From: Clostridium sp. BJN0013
GTDB lineage: Bacteria; Bacillota; Clostridia; Clostridiales; Clostridiaceae
NCBI RefSeq assembly: GCF_040939125.1
Contig: NZ_CP162495.1
Location: forward strand, 372,001-436,000
DNA: 64,000 nt
Direction of reading: 5' to 3'
Below the pieces are notes generated by a model, which saw nothing but the letters and a program-made list of their open reading frames with translations, was not told where the DNA came from and did no database searches. Below are positions 8,601 through 17,137 of the stretch, piece after piece. How positions within the stretch are numbered: position 1 is the first letter of the stretch; every line of letters begins with the position of its first letter. The position numbers and the translations under genes were made by a program.

Positions 8601-9287
8601 GTGGCGTTATTTGCAATATCAGATTTACACTTGGATATAACTGGAAATAAACCAATGAATATCTTTGGACATAATTGGATTGATCATGATAAGAAAATAA
8701 AAAAAAATTGGATTGATAAAATAACCTGTGAGGATACAATACTTGTGGCAGGAGATATATCCTGGTCTATGAATATAAAATCAGGTTTTGGCGATTTAGA
8801 GTGGATTCATAACTTGCCTGGAAGAAAGATTATGGTAAAGGGCAATCATGATTATTGGTGGAGCAGCATTACTAAATTAAATGGTTTATATAGGGATATG
8901 GATTTTATACAAAATAATTTTTTTGTATATAAAGATTATGCCATATGTGGTACTAGAGGATGGCTTTGTCCAGGAAGTGAAAATTTTTCAACCCATGATG
9001 ATAAAATATATAATAGAGAGCTTTTGAGAATAAAAAATTCTTTAAATTCCGCAGTGAAAGCTGGATATGACAAATTTATAGTGATGATTCACTATCCCCC
9101 TATAGGAGAAAAATTCATGCATTCTGATTTTAGGTGTATATTTGAAAAGTATAGTGTAGAAAAAGTTATATATGGACACCTTCATGGAGAATCTCTCTCA
9201 AAGTCAGTAAAAGGATTTATAAATGGAGTAGAATACATAGTAACTTCTGCAGATTATATAGATTTTAATCCAATAAGAATAATGTGA
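8601..9287 (+). CDS. metallophosphoesterase
   Basis: Calcineurin-like phosphohydrolase of 228 aa. The metal-binding motifs are in order: DLHLD (residues 8-12), GDISW (near 50), GNHDYWW (near 80), HYPP (near 160) and GHLHG (near 190). The start is a GTG at 8601 with AGAAGGTGA just upstream, overlapping the end of the previous gene's RBS region. The substrate is unknown. It ends in front of a converging DUF2225 gene. Confidence 0.88.
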   Translation: MALFAISDLHLDITGNKPMNIFGHNWIDHDKKIKKNWIDKITCEDTILVAGDISWSMNIKSGFGDLEWIHNLPGRKIMVKGNHDYWWSSITKLNGLYRDMDFIQNNFFVYKDYAICGTRGWLCPGSENFSTHDDKIYNRELLRIKNSLNSAVKAGYDKFIVMIHYPPIGEKFMHSDFRCIFEKYSVEKVIYGHLHGESLSKSVKGFINGVEYIVTSADYIDFNPIRIM

Positions 9288-9293
9288 AATAGA

Positions 9294-9358
9294 TTACAGG
9301 TTATGCTACAAGTTAAAATATTTTCAAAAATAAAGTAATTTGCACTTAACCTGTAAGA
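9294..9358. terminator. inverted repeat between convergent genes, possible bidirectional terminator
   Basis: TTACAGGTTA and TAACCTGTAA form a perfect 10-bp stem around a loop of about 40 bases, between two converging genes. The long loop makes the call tentative. Confidence 0.45.
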
Positions 9359-9366
9359 TTTAAGTA

Positions 9367-10167
9367 TTATTTGTGAAATTTAGAAAAAATATTTTGTTTT
9401 TTATTATCTTTTAAATTATCTTCAGAGTTTGTATCATCTAAATTGGTTTTTATCAAATCTTTTTGATCACGAGCCATATTTTTAATTTTTTGTGATGCTG
9501 TAGGAGCGGTTATTACTTGTCCAAACCATATTAAAGATTCGTCTTCTTTATCAGTACGTCTGCATAGTTCACCTATAAGGTACATAGTAGTAAATCTATC
9601 CATACCGCATATAGGGAAACTCTCATTATAGTAGGCGTTTTTGAAATTTTCCAGAGCATGATTTAAATAATCCAGTTCACTTTTTTTATCTTCTTTTAAT
9701 CGGAACATCCATGCTAGTTTTAGCAGGTTAATTGCTTTTTTGCTAGATCTGACTTTGATGATATCATAATTTAAAAGAGATAGTTTGTACCTTTGTATTG
9801 CTAAATTTAGATTATATACTTCAGGATAATGTTTACTATGCCATTTTGGTAAAATTTCAGTTCTTATTATATTTGCATCATAGTCACTTAAATTTTCAAA
9901 ATCACTTTTTATAGATGCATAACCGCATCTATCACATACCCATACATCATAAAAATATGGATTTATAATTAAATATCGTATAAAAAAATCAGAGTCTTTT
10001 TTTAATATTCTATATGAGGATTTTTTTATAGCCTTAGCATTAAATACTGTACTACAAACGGGACAAGTTATTTTTTTATTATAAAGCATTAGTTTTTGCT
10101 TATCTTCATCATATAGTTGGCTTTTATTCTCTGAAGTGTTTGAAGTTGAAAATGTGTTATCAAGCAT
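9367..10167 (-). CDS. DUF2225 family protein
   Basis: Cytoplasmic protein of about 266 aa. The N-terminal part holds two Cys pairs, ITCPVCSTVF and WVCDRCGYAS, which look like a zinc-binding unit, followed by a helical, TPR-like C-terminal half. This arrangement matches DUF2225 proteins of Firmicutes, whose function is unknown. The ATG at 10167 is chosen because GGAGGTGA lies 8 bases upstream; the frame stays open for 20 more codons with no RBS. It is divergent from the alarmone synthetase gene, with 123 bases between the starts. Confidence 0.8.
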   Translation of the reverse strand: MLDNTFSTSNTSENKSQLYDEDKQKLMLYNKKITCPVCSTVFNAKAIKKSSYRILKKDSDFFIRYLIINPYFYDVWVCDRCGYASIKSDFENLSDYDANIIRTEILPKWHSKHYPEVYNLNLAIQRYKLSLLNYDIIKVRSSKKAINLLKLAWMFRLKEDKKSELDYLNHALENFKNAYYNESFPICGMDRFTTMYLIGELCRRTDKEDESLIWFGQVITAPTASQKIKNMARDQKDLIKTNLDDTNSEDNLKDNKKQNIFSKFHK

Positions 10168-10290
10168 GTCTGTATCACCTCCACTAGTTAGTATAATTAT
10201 TATATCAAAGATATGGATTAAAATCATATATTTTTGATATATTTGGTATAATGATATTATACATAGTTGTCTGTTGGAGGTGAATTTATA

Positions 10291-11082
10291 ATGGCTATAG
10301 GGGAATGGAAAACATTCTTAATACCATATGACCAAGCTGTAGAAGAATTGAAAGTAAAATTTAAAAGTATACGAAAAGAATATAGAAGAAAAAATGAATA
10401 TTCGCCAATAGAATTTGTTACAGGTAGGGTGAAAGAGATATCTAGTATATTAGAGAAAGCTAATAAATTTAATATACCGCTTGATAGGATTAGATATGAA
10501 ATAGAAGATATAGCGGGCATAAGAATCATGTGTCAGTTTGTAGATGATATAGAGAAAGTAGTTCAAATAGTGAGGAATAGAAAAGATATGAATATAATGT
10601 ATGAAAAAGATTATATAGATAATGTAAAAGAAAGCGGTTATAGAAGCTATCATGTAATAATTAAGTATCCCGTTAATATGGCAGGGGGTGAAATGGAAAT
10701 ATTAGCCGAATTCCAGATAAGAACACTTGCTATGAATTTTTGGGCCACCATAGAACATTCTTTAAATTATAAATATAAACAAGATATACCAGATCACATT
10801 AAATTGAAACTTAAAAATGCCGCAGATGCTGCATTTCAGCTGGATGAACAGATGCTTGAAATTAAAGATGAAATAAAAGATGCCCAAAAATTATTTGAAG
10901 TAAAATCAAATTTAATCTCTGATATAATGAATAACATATTGACTTTGTCATCTATGGGCAAGCTAGTTGAAGCAACCCGGTATCAAGGGCAGTTAAATAA
11001 ATTAATTGAAGAGGGAGAAGTATTTGAGTTGGTAAATCTGTTAAGAGCTACAGAAAAACTACTTAAAATTTATAAACAATAG
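10291..11082 (+). CDS. small alarmone synthetase, RelA/SpoT domain (RelQ/YjbM-like)
   Basis: Single-domain (p)ppGpp synthetase of 263 aa, making the stringent-response nucleotide from GTP or GDP and ATP. The RelA_SpoT core includes RYEIEDIAGIRIMCQFVDDI, GYRSYHVIIKYPV and the ribose/Mg-binding EFQIRTLAMNFWATIEHSLN. There is no HD hydrolase, TGS or ACT domain. It resembles RelQ more than RelP, with a longer helical C-terminus. The ATG at 10291 is preceded by TTGGAGGTGA; the frame opens 8 codons earlier without an RBS. Confidence 0.9.
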   Translation: MAIGEWKTFLIPYDQAVEELKVKFKSIRKEYRRKNEYSPIEFVTGRVKEISSILEKANKFNIPLDRIRYEIEDIAGIRIMCQFVDDIEKVVQIVRNRKDMNIMYEKDYIDNVKESGYRSYHVIIKYPVNMAGGEMEILAEFQIRTLAMNFWATIEHSLNYKYKQDIPDHIKLKLKNAADAAFQLDEQMLEIKDEIKDAQKLFEVKSNLISDIMNNILTLSSMGKLVEATRYQGQLNKLIEEGEVFELVNLLRATEKLLKIYKQ

Positions 11083-11090
11083 TAATAAAA

Positions 11091-11112
11091 AACCACCAGT
11101 TAACTGGTGGTT
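11091..11112 (-). terminator. terminator of leuS
   Basis: Perfect 22-bp palindrome with arms AACCACCAGTT, followed on the minus strand by TTTTTTATT. It overlaps the last two bases of the leuS stop codon and also lies 8 bases beyond the stop of the converging alarmone synthetase gene. Confidence 0.85.
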
Positions 11113-13546
11113 AAGGTTTAACTACTATATTTACAAGCCTTCCTTTTACTACTATAACCTTTTTTATGTTTTTTCCCTCTAATAGAGATTTAATATGGTC
11201 ATTGGATATAGATAATTCTTTTATTTCCTCATCACTTAAATTTGTAGGTATATTTATTTTGGCTTTGATTTTACCGTTTATTTGAATAGCTATTTCTACC
11301 TCATCTTTTACTAAAGCTTTAGGGTCAAATTCAGGCCATTTTTCATTAAATATAGAATATTTTTGTCCTAGTACCTCCCATTGTTCTTCCGCAAAATGAG
11401 GTGCAAAAGGAGCTATTATTTTTATAAAATCAAGTATAGCATCTCTTAAAAGAGATATATTTTTAGCATCTTCCTGCATATACTTATAAAGTGAATTTGT
11501 AAATTCCATAATTCTGGCAATAGCTGTGTTAAATTGAAACTTGCCCGCATCTTCTGATACGGATTTTATTGAATAATTCCTTGAATAATTCAATTCTTTT
11601 TCTGCAGTATCCATTGAATTTTTAAAGTTTCCATCACTATTTATAAGTTCTTTTATATTTCCTACAATTCTTTCAATTCTATCTACAAATTTACTCATGG
11701 ATTTAATACCGTCGTCGTTCCAGGCACCACCTTCAGCGTAGTCAAATCCGAACATTAAGTACATTCTAAATACATCTGAACCATATTTTTGTATACAGTC
11801 ATCTGGAGATATGGTGTTGCCTTTTGACTTGCTCATTTTTTGACCATCAGGTCCAAGTATTAGTCCTTGATGTCTTAAAGATAGAAAAGGTTCATCAAAA
11901 TTTAAAAACCCCATATCTCTAAGTGCTTTAGTAATAAACCTGGCATATAAAAGGTGCATACATGCATGTTCAGGACCACCTACATACATATCTACAGGAA
12001 GGAGTTTATTTATTTTATCTTTATCAAAGGCTTTTTCTGTATTTTTATTATCAGCATATCTTAAATAATACCAGGAAGAACACACAAAGGTATCTAATGT
12101 ATCAGCTTCTCTTTTGGCAGACTGGCCGCAAATAGGGCATGTAGTATTCATAAACTCTTCTGATTTTAGAAGAGGAGATTTTCCATCAGGAGAAAATTGT
12201 ACGTTATAAGGAAGTTCAACTGGTAAATCACTTTCTGGTACTGGCACTGTACCACATTTTTTACAGTATATTATAGGTATAGGTGTTCCCCAGTATCTTT
12301 GTCTTGATACAAGCCAATCCCTTAATCTATAATTTGTTTTTCCAGAACCCAATCCTATACTTTCTAATTCCTTGGTTACAGCTTCTTTACCTTCTGGAGT
12401 ATATAATCCATTAAATTTATCACTATTTATCATATTACCATATTCTACATAGGGTAGGGAAGAACCCCCTTCTATAACCCTTTCAATGGGTAATTTATAT
12501 TTTGTGGCAAATTCAAAATCCCTTTCGTCATGGGCAGGAACTGCCATCACAGCACCTGTACCATAGGTGTTTAACACATAATCTCCTATCCATATAGGTA
12601 CTTTTCTTCCGTTTATAGGATTTATAGCGTAGGAACCCGTAAATACACCTGTTTTTTCTCTGGTAATTGATTGTCTTTCAATGTCAGTTTGTTTTTTAGC
12701 AGCTTCTCTATATTTTTCAATTTGGTCTTTATATTCTTCTTTAGTAACACTATCCACTAAATCATTTTCAGGGGATATAACTACATAGGTAACACCAAAC
12801 AAGGTATCCACTCGAGTGGTAAATACATTAAATTTTATATTGGAATCTAATACTTTAAAAGTTACATCTGTACCTGTGGATTTACCTATCCAGTGTCTTT
12901 GCATAGCTTTTGTTTTTTCAGGCCAATCTATATTGTCAAGATCCCTAAGCAATTCTTCAGTATAGTCTGTGATCTTAAAAAACCATTGTGTTAAATCCTT
13001 TTTTGTAACTTCTGTACCACAACGTTCACATTCACCTTCTTTTACTTGTTCATTGGCGAGTACTGTATTACAGCTGGGACACCAGTTTACAGGAGCATTT
13101 TTTCTATAGGCTAAACCGTGTTTATACAATTGAAGAAATAGCCATTGATTCCATTTATAGTAATCAGAACGACAGGTGACTACCTCGTTTTCCCAATTGA
13201 ACATAGCTCCCATGGATTTAAGCTGTTTTTCCATGGTATCAATATTCTTTTCAGTAGAATCTTTTGGATGGATTCCAGTTTTTATAGCATAGTTTTCAGC
13301 AGGAAGACCAAAAGCATCAAATCCCATTGGTTGGAACACATTATATCCTTGCATTCTTTTCATTCTGGCCCAGGAATCTACAGGGGCATAGTTGAACCAA
13401 TGACCTGCATGAAGATTACTGCCAGAAGGATAAGAGAACATCTCTAAAGTATATAATTTTTTATCTAAATTTTTTTCATCAAAGGTATAAATATTTGTTT
13501 GGTCCCATTTCTGTTGCCATTTTTTATCTGTTTTAGTACTGTACAT
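11111..13546 (-). CDS. leuS: leucyl-tRNA synthetase
   Basis: Class I synthetase charging tRNA-Leu, 811 aa, full length. The HIGH motif is seen as HAGH in [17 protein letters not shown] near residue 45. The Cys-rich zinc-like [22 protein letters not shown] lies near 165-190, the editing domain near 225-415, and the KMSKS motif is seen as [10 protein letters not shown] near 575. The anticodon-binding domain follows. The start codon has AAAGGAGAA nine bases upstream. Expression is governed by a Leu T-box leader about 280-520 bases upstream; a repeat element (copy B) lies between the T-box terminator and the start. Confidence 0.97.
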   Translation of the reverse strand: MYSTKTDKKWQQKWDQTNIYTFDEKNLDKKLYTLEMFSYPSGSNLHAGHWFNYAPVDSWARMKRMQGYNVFQPMGFDAFGLPAENYAIKTGIHPKDSTEKNIDTMEKQLKSMGAMFNWENEVVTCRSDYYKWNQWLFLQLYKHGLAYRKNAPVNWCPSCNTVLANEQVKEGECERCGTEVTKKDLTQWFFKITDYTEELLRDLDNIDWPEKTKAMQRHWIGKSTGTDVTFKVLDSNIKFNVFTTRVDTLFGVTYVVISPENDLVDSVTKEEYKDQIEKYREAAKKQTDIERQSITREKTGVFTGSYAINPINGRKVPIWIGDYVLNTYGTGAVMAVPAHDERDFEFATKYKLPIERVIEGGSSLPYVEYGNMINSDKFNGLYTPEGKEAVTKELESIGLGSGKTNYRLRDWLVSRQRYWGTPIPIIYCKKCGTVPVPESDLPVELPYNVQFSPDGKSPLLKSEEFMNTTCPICGQSAKREADTLDTFVCSSWYYLRYADNKNTEKAFDKDKINKLLPVDMYVGGPEHACMHLLYARFITKALRDMGFLNFDEPFLSLRHQGLILGPDGQKMSKSKGNTISPDDCIQKYGSDVFRMYLMFGFDYAEGGAWNDDGIKSMSKFVDRIERIVGNIKELINSDGNFKNSMDTAEKELNYSRNYSIKSVSEDAGKFQFNTAIARIMEFTNSLYKYMQEDAKNISLLRDAILDFIKIIAPFAPHFAEEQWEVLGQKYSIFNEKWPEFDPKALVKDEVEIAIQINGKIKAKINIPTNLSDEEIKELSISNDHIKSLLEGKNIKKVIVVKGRLVNIVVKP

Positions 13547-13592
13547 AATATCTTCTCCTTTTACTTATGTTTTTGTGGATTAAAGAGATTTG

Positions 13593-13740
13593 ATCAAGTG
13601 ATTCTTGGATTCAGATGGAGTTTGTTTATAAGGAGTGCTTTCCTCCGTCTGAATCTTAGAAGAACTTATCCAGGCGCGTAACAGTGGTTATCTCCTACTG
13701 TGAAAAAATGAAAGTATTAGCTAATTGCGCGTTCGAATGA
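13593..13740 (-). repeat. two-hairpin intergenic repeat, copy B
   Basis: On the minus strand it runs from ATTCGAACGCGCAATTAGC to CTTGAT. The second hairpin is well preserved (TTCTAAGATTCAGA opposite TCTGAATCCAAGAA) and the junction is CCTGGATAAGTTCTTCT. The first hairpin's loop has drifted to a T-run and its outer TATCC end is degenerate. It sits 86 bases after the T-box terminator and 46 bases before the leuS start. Confidence 0.85.
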
Positions 13741-13825
13741 ATTACATCAGATAAGAAACAGTAGCTTTTGAATAATCTTGATTTAGACTTCCACATTTTT
13801 TTATTTCAGTATAGTTTTAGAATAT

Positions 13826-13868
13826 AAAAAAGCTTTTCATCTCTTAGGACTATAAGAGACGAAAAGAC
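13826..13868 (-). terminator. leuS T-box terminator
   Basis: CTTTTCGTCTCTTA/TAAGAGATGAAAAG hairpin followed by TTTTTT on the minus strand, immediately after the T-box sequence, as in transcription-attenuating T-boxes. Confidence 0.85.
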
Positions 13869-14068
13869 TACTTTCCGCGGTACCACTCTAATTAAATCAA
13901 TAAAATTGATTTCACTCAAAATAAATAACGGTTTCTACCGTATCTGATTTTTTCAGATAAAGCTCTTAAGGTGAGTTCATATTCTATTCACGCTGTTTTT
14001 CACCCTGCAACAGTTCTCTTTGGTGATATAAATACTACTATTCCTTCTTCAAAGCTAAGTATTGAATT
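13826..14068 (-). ncRNA. T-box leader of leuS (Leu, specifier CUC)
   Basis: On the minus strand the T-box sequence AATTAGAGTGGTACCGCGG (complement of 13874-13892) is diagnostic, since its TGGT/ACC part pairs with the uncharged tRNA acceptor end. Stem I includes AGAGAACTG and CAGGGTGAAAAACAGCGTGAA, and the specifier loop GAACTCACC gives CTC, a Leu codon, at 13975-13973. The specifier agrees with the downstream leuS gene. A terminator hairpin follows directly. Confidence 0.95.
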
Positions 14069-14077
14069 ATTTTACAT

Positions 14078-14105
14078 TTTATAATAGTAATTGACTTTTT
14101 GTCAA
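14078..14105 (-). promoter_or_regulatory. promoter of the leuS T-box transcript
   Basis: On the minus strand TTGACA (14105-14100) and TATAAA (14083-14078) are 16 bases apart. The predicted start near 14070 is just ahead of T-box stem I. Confidence 0.7.
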
Positions 14106-14147
14106 GAGCTGCCCTTAAATAAAGTAAATTATAATTTTAAAATTATT

Positions 14148-14182
14148 TTAAAAGAGAACCCGTAAAACAAGAGTTCTCTTTG
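14148..14182 (-). terminator. terminator of the tRNA-Gln gene
   Basis: AAAGAGAAC/GTTCTCTTT hairpin with a 13-base loop, starting at the tRNA CCA end and followed by TTAAAATAATTTT on the minus strand. Confidence 0.7.
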
Positions 14183-14255
14183 GCTGCCCATGCTGGATTC
14201 GAACCAACAGATGCCTGTTCCAGAGACAGGTGCCTTACCATTTGGCGAATGGGCA
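14181..14255 (-). tRNA. tRNA-Gln (anticodon CUG)
   Basis: 75 bases including an encoded CCA. The cloverleaf is complete: acceptor TGCCCAT/ATGGGCA, D arm GCC-AAATGGTAA-GGC, anticodon arm CCTGT-CTCTGGA-ACAGG and T arm GTTGG-TTCGAAT-CCAGC. The loop CTCTGGA puts CTG at positions 34-36, reading CAG. The weak first pair (T1-A72) and G discriminator fit a glutamine tRNA. It is a single gene with its own promoter and terminator. Confidence 0.95.
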
Positions 14256-14281
14256 ATATTATGTGAATCTCAACACTAAAT

Positions 14282-14309
14282 ATTATATCATCATAAATTT
14301 ATATGTCAA
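14282..14309 (-). promoter_or_regulatory. promoter of tRNA-Gln
   Basis: On the minus strand TTGACA (14309-14304) and TATAAT (14287-14282) are separated by 16 bases, about 27 bases before the tRNA 5' end. Confidence 0.75.
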
Positions 14310-14333
14310 TAGTTTCATTTTAATAAAGCACAT

Positions 14334-14852
14334 TTATTTTAGGGCCTTTAGTATATATTTATTAGTATAATTTATAAACAATGTTAATAGATAATCATAT
14401 ATTAAAAATATTATTTGTATTCCTATTATAATTAAGTATAAATTAAACTTTATTTTTAAAAGTCCAGGAAAAAATAAGCTGTATAATAAGAATAATACTA
14501 ATAAACAAAAATTGAAAAATAAAAGTTTTAATATAATTTCAACAGGTAGTTTTTTGAGTTTTTCTATGTGGTATTTAACCAGTCCGTAAAGACCGAAAAA
14601 TGCCACATAAGATAATACTGTTGATTTTAATCCACATATTAAAAGGGACAACAAGGCAGTTGAAATATAAATTATAAAAGCGGTTTTTTTGTTTGTAATT
14701 ATGACAGCTAAAGGTATGACAAATGAAGATAGGGCCAGTAAATAAGTTTTGTTTAAAGGAACTATTCCGCTTAAGTACACTAAAACAACGCCTATGGTAG
14801 TTAACAGGCCGCCCTTGGCAATATAAGAGGTATTACTGGAAATTTGAACCAT
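14334..14852 (-). CDS. integral membrane protein of unknown function
   Basis: 172-aa, very hydrophobic protein with about five or six predicted helices (for example GGLLTTIGVVLVYLSGIVPL and YLLALSSFVIPLAVIITN). I do not recognise a family; the shape is like small MpsC/YbbM-type or ECF-like clostridial membrane proteins, but no motif decides. It is the last gene of a minus-strand run CYTH-DUF5685-DnaJ-membrane protein, 25 bases after the DnaJ-like gene, with an AAAGGATGA RBS. Confidence 0.65.
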   Translation of the reverse strand: MVQISSNTSYIAKGGLLTTIGVVLVYLSGIVPLNKTYLLALSSFVIPLAVIITNKKTAFIIYISTALLSLLICGLKSTVLSYVAFFGLYGLVKYHIEKLKKLPVEIILKLLFFNFCLLVLFLLYSLFFPGLLKIKFNLYLIIIGIQIIFLIYDYLLTLFINYTNKYILKALK

Positions 14853-14877
14853 ATAGGACTCATCCTTTCTTTAAATA

Positions 14878-15465
14878 TTAACAGCCTCCACAATCCCCAC
14901 AATCACACAGACAGTCAAGACAATATAAGGTAGCACAAATATTGCATATATCATCTCTTTTTCTAGTATCGTAATAAGGCTGTCTATAGGAATTATTCAT
15001 TCCTCTAAGCTTGTTAAGGGCATTTTGATATTTAAAATTATTGGGATCAAGACTACAAGCAGTAGTTAAATTATTATAAGCATCATTATACCAGGCTCTT
15101 CTCATATTTAAAATTCCCATAAGGTAATGCCACTGGGCATCTCTTGTCTTAATTCCCACAAGTACTGATTCTGCATTTCTAATATTACCATTATAAATAT
15201 CATTTTCTACAGATTGATAAATTGAGGAGTTAGAGCCGTTGTAAGTATTATCACTCCTACTATTATATGTACCTTTTGATGGGTTCTTCATTAAATAATC
15301 GTAAGCCTCATTTATTTCTCTCATTTTATCTTCGGCTAAATCTCTAAGTGGATTATTGCCATATTGATCAGGATGATATCTTTTTGCCAGAGTTCTATAG
15401 GCTTTTTTTATTTCCTCTTGTGAAGCATTTTCATTTATTTCTAGTATTTCATATGGATTTTTCAT
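14878..15465 (-). CDS. J-domain protein with cysteine-rich C-terminal tail
   Basis: 195-aa protein with an N-terminal J domain (YEILEINENASQEEIKKAYR; HPD motif in RYHPDQYG), which should stimulate an Hsp70 partner. A Ser/Asn-rich linker and a TPR-like helical region (residues about 90-150) follow. The last 22 residues hold eight cysteines (CNIC, CLDCLC, CDCGDCGGC), a possible metal or redox site. It is not DnaJ itself, since the G/F region and the four CxxCxGxG repeats are absent. The ATG at 15465 has AAAGGGGTG upstream and overlaps the DUF5685 gene by 17 bases; a GTG at 15477 is possible. Confidence 0.85.
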   Translation of the reverse strand: MKNPYEILEINENASQEEIKKAYRTLAKRYHPDQYGNNPLRDLAEDKMREINEAYDYLMKNPSKGTYNSRSDNTYNGSNSSIYQSVENDIYNGNIRNAESVLVGIKTRDAQWHYLMGILNMRRAWYNDAYNNLTTACSLDPNNFKYQNALNKLRGMNNSYRQPYYDTRKRDDICNICATLYCLDCLCDCGDCGGC

Positions 15466-16330
15466 TTTTGTAAACACCCCTTTTAAATACTCTATCCATT
15501 TTATCTAAAAGTCCATATTGTAGTATATTATAAATTAATTCTTTATTTTTTTTTATAGGAAGCTTGTTAAAAATATTTGTGCATTGTGCTGCACAAGTTC
15601 CTAAAATAAAATCTATTCTAGGTATTATTTCTATTATGAAATTTTCATAACAAAGATTTTTATCATTAAAGCAGATATTTATGGCATTAAATTTATTTTT
15701 CTGCATATCTTTTTTTAAGTCATCCAATGCGTCTATAATATATATCCATTTTCCTAGATTATATCCAAGTAAATACAAGTCTTTCCTGGCAGCGTTACAA
15801 TTATTATAAGATTTTAGTATAAATCCTGTAAGGTCTCCAAAAGGGTGGCATAAAACATCTATAGATATATTTTGGGAACTTTTTTCTAATGCATATAAAT
15901 TTTCAAGCTTATTTTTTATATTTTCAAAAATGTTTTTAAAGTTATCAGGCATATTACTTAAATATCTTTTTAAGCATAAATACATTATTCTGCTCTTTAA
16001 AGAATTATCATCATAAACATCATCTAAAACTTTAAAATAGCTTAGAGATATATTACAAAAAGCTGCATATTTTAAAGGAGCGTTATCTTTTAAAATAATT
16101 TTTTTATTTGCAGGATGGAATAAGCATCGTTTTTTCATATAAATTTGATTGTCACATTCTAATGAGTCCAAAAGTAAAGCTAAAAAAGTCATATCATAGT
16201 TCAAAGAAATTCTAGGTATATTTCCTATATTATTTTTTATAGATATACATAATCCACAATAATAGGCTTTGAATTTTTCATAATCTTTTATTTTAAGTTC
16301 CATTTTACAAGGGGTTACATAACCAAACAT
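15449..16330 (-). CDS. DUF5685 family protein
   Basis: 293-aa protein beginning MFGYVTPCKMELKIKDYEKF and carrying the YYCGLCISIK segment typical of DUF5685. Many scattered cysteines follow (KRCLFHPANKK, AAQCT). The largely helical fold and the LGKWIYIIDALDDLKKD stretch resemble an isoprenoid-synthase-like helical bundle with Asp-rich motif, but no activity is known. It is in an operon with the CYTH gene (9 bases upstream) and the J-domain gene (17-base overlap), which suggests a shared unknown task. Confidence 0.78.
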   Translation of the reverse strand: MFGYVTPCKMELKIKDYEKFKAYYCGLCISIKNNIGNIPRISLNYDMTFLALLLDSLECDNQIYMKKRCLFHPANKKIILKDNAPLKYAAFCNISLSYFKVLDDVYDDNSLKSRIMYLCLKRYLSNMPDNFKNIFENIKNKLENLYALEKSSQNISIDVLCHPFGDLTGFILKSYNNCNAARKDLYLLGYNLGKWIYIIDALDDLKKDMQKNKFNAINICFNDKNLCYENFIIEIIPRIDFILGTCAAQCTNIFNKLPIKKNKELIYNILQYGLLDKMDRVFKRGVYKNEKSI

Positions 16331-16339
16331 ATAATTTTC

Positions 16340-16879
16340 CTATCTTTTTTTATTTTTATCCAATATTTGATATATAGTTTCTGAGGTAGTGTCTTCTAAA
16401 GAATAACCAAGTAAATTTACTATTTCATGAAACTCCTGGTCATTTGTCGATTCTATTTCTAAATAGGGAAATGGACAGAAAGCTCTTTCATTTATATCTA
16501 TTTCAATTAAACTATGTTTGTATTTATAACTTTCTCTATATTTTTTTATAGATTGTAATAATTTTAATCCTAATGATTGAAGAATTTTTTTGCCTGCTTC
16601 CATATTTAATATTTCTGTTTCATTTTCTTCCATTATTTTATATTTTCCCTGACTCAAAAGTTTTTTAGTAGTCATATAATAATGAGTAGAATTATGTATT
16701 AGATCTTCTACAACTCTTATTCTAGCATACCCTTTATTTTTTATTAAGAATCCATCTTCAAAATCATATATGTCATTTATCTGATTTTCCATTTTAACTT
16801 TTAAAGCATTAACCTTTTTTAGTTTATTTCTTATATTCTTAGGATCTATTCGTATTATCCGTGTTTCATATTCCTTCAT
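16340..16879 (-). CDS. CYTH domain protein (triphosphate tunnel metalloenzyme)
   Basis: 179-aa CYTH protein, related to class IV adenylate cyclases and thiamine- or inorganic triphosphatases. The N-terminal KEYETRIIRID corresponds to the ExExK metal/triphosphate motif with Arg in the last place. Tunnel strands follow: YARIRVV, YMTTKKLL, ENETEI and the C-terminal YLEIESTND. The substrate cannot be told from sequence. It is first in the CYTH-DUF5685-DnaJ-membrane run. Confidence 0.82.
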   Translation of the reverse strand: MKEYETRIIRIDPKNIRNKLKKVNALKVKMENQINDIYDFEDGFLIKNKGYARIRVVEDLIHNSTHYYMTTKKLLSQGKYKIMEENETEILNMEAGKKILQSLGLKLLQSIKKYRESYKYKHSLIEIDINERAFCPFPYLEIESTNDQEFHEIVNLLGYSLEDTTSETIYQILDKNKKR

Positions 16880-17005
16880 AAAATTTCACTCCATTTATAA
16901 AACCACTTATTTTGCATTATACCATAAAAGTGAGTTAGCATAATTAATTTAATAAAATAAAATTGTTAAAAGATATATTACTTATATATTGAACTGAATA
17001 AAAAT

Positions 17006-17037
17006 AAAGGACTTTCCTGAATTTAGGAAAGTCCTTT
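17006..17037 (-). terminator. terminator of fba
   Basis: 13-bp stem AAAGGACTTTCCT/AGGAAAGTCCTTT with a six-base loop, followed on the minus strand by ATTTTTATT. It is separated from the fba stop by repeat copy C. Confidence 0.85.
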
Positions 17038-17048
17038 AATATAATTTT

Positions 17049-17137
17049 TATCCGAATGCGGTAATTAGCTAATACTCCTATTTTCTTCAAAGTGGGAGAT
17101 AAGCGTAGCTAACACATCTAGATAAGTTCTTCTAAGG
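17049..17137 (+). repeat. two-hairpin intergenic repeat, copy C (half copy, overlaps fba 3' end)
   Basis: Contains the whole first hairpin (TATCCGAATGCG, loop TTCTTCAAAG at 17083-17092, TGGGAGATAAGC) and the junction GATAAGTTCTTCTAAGG, then stops. The second hairpin is absent. The junction portion, 17118-17137, lies inside the fba reading frame and encodes its last residues and stop. Confidence 0.85.

Noticed and set aside
13826-14068. Initial reading of the leuS leader as another member of the two-hairpin family
   Set aside because: It contains the T-box sequence and a Leu specifier, and shares none of the family's conserved loop or junction.
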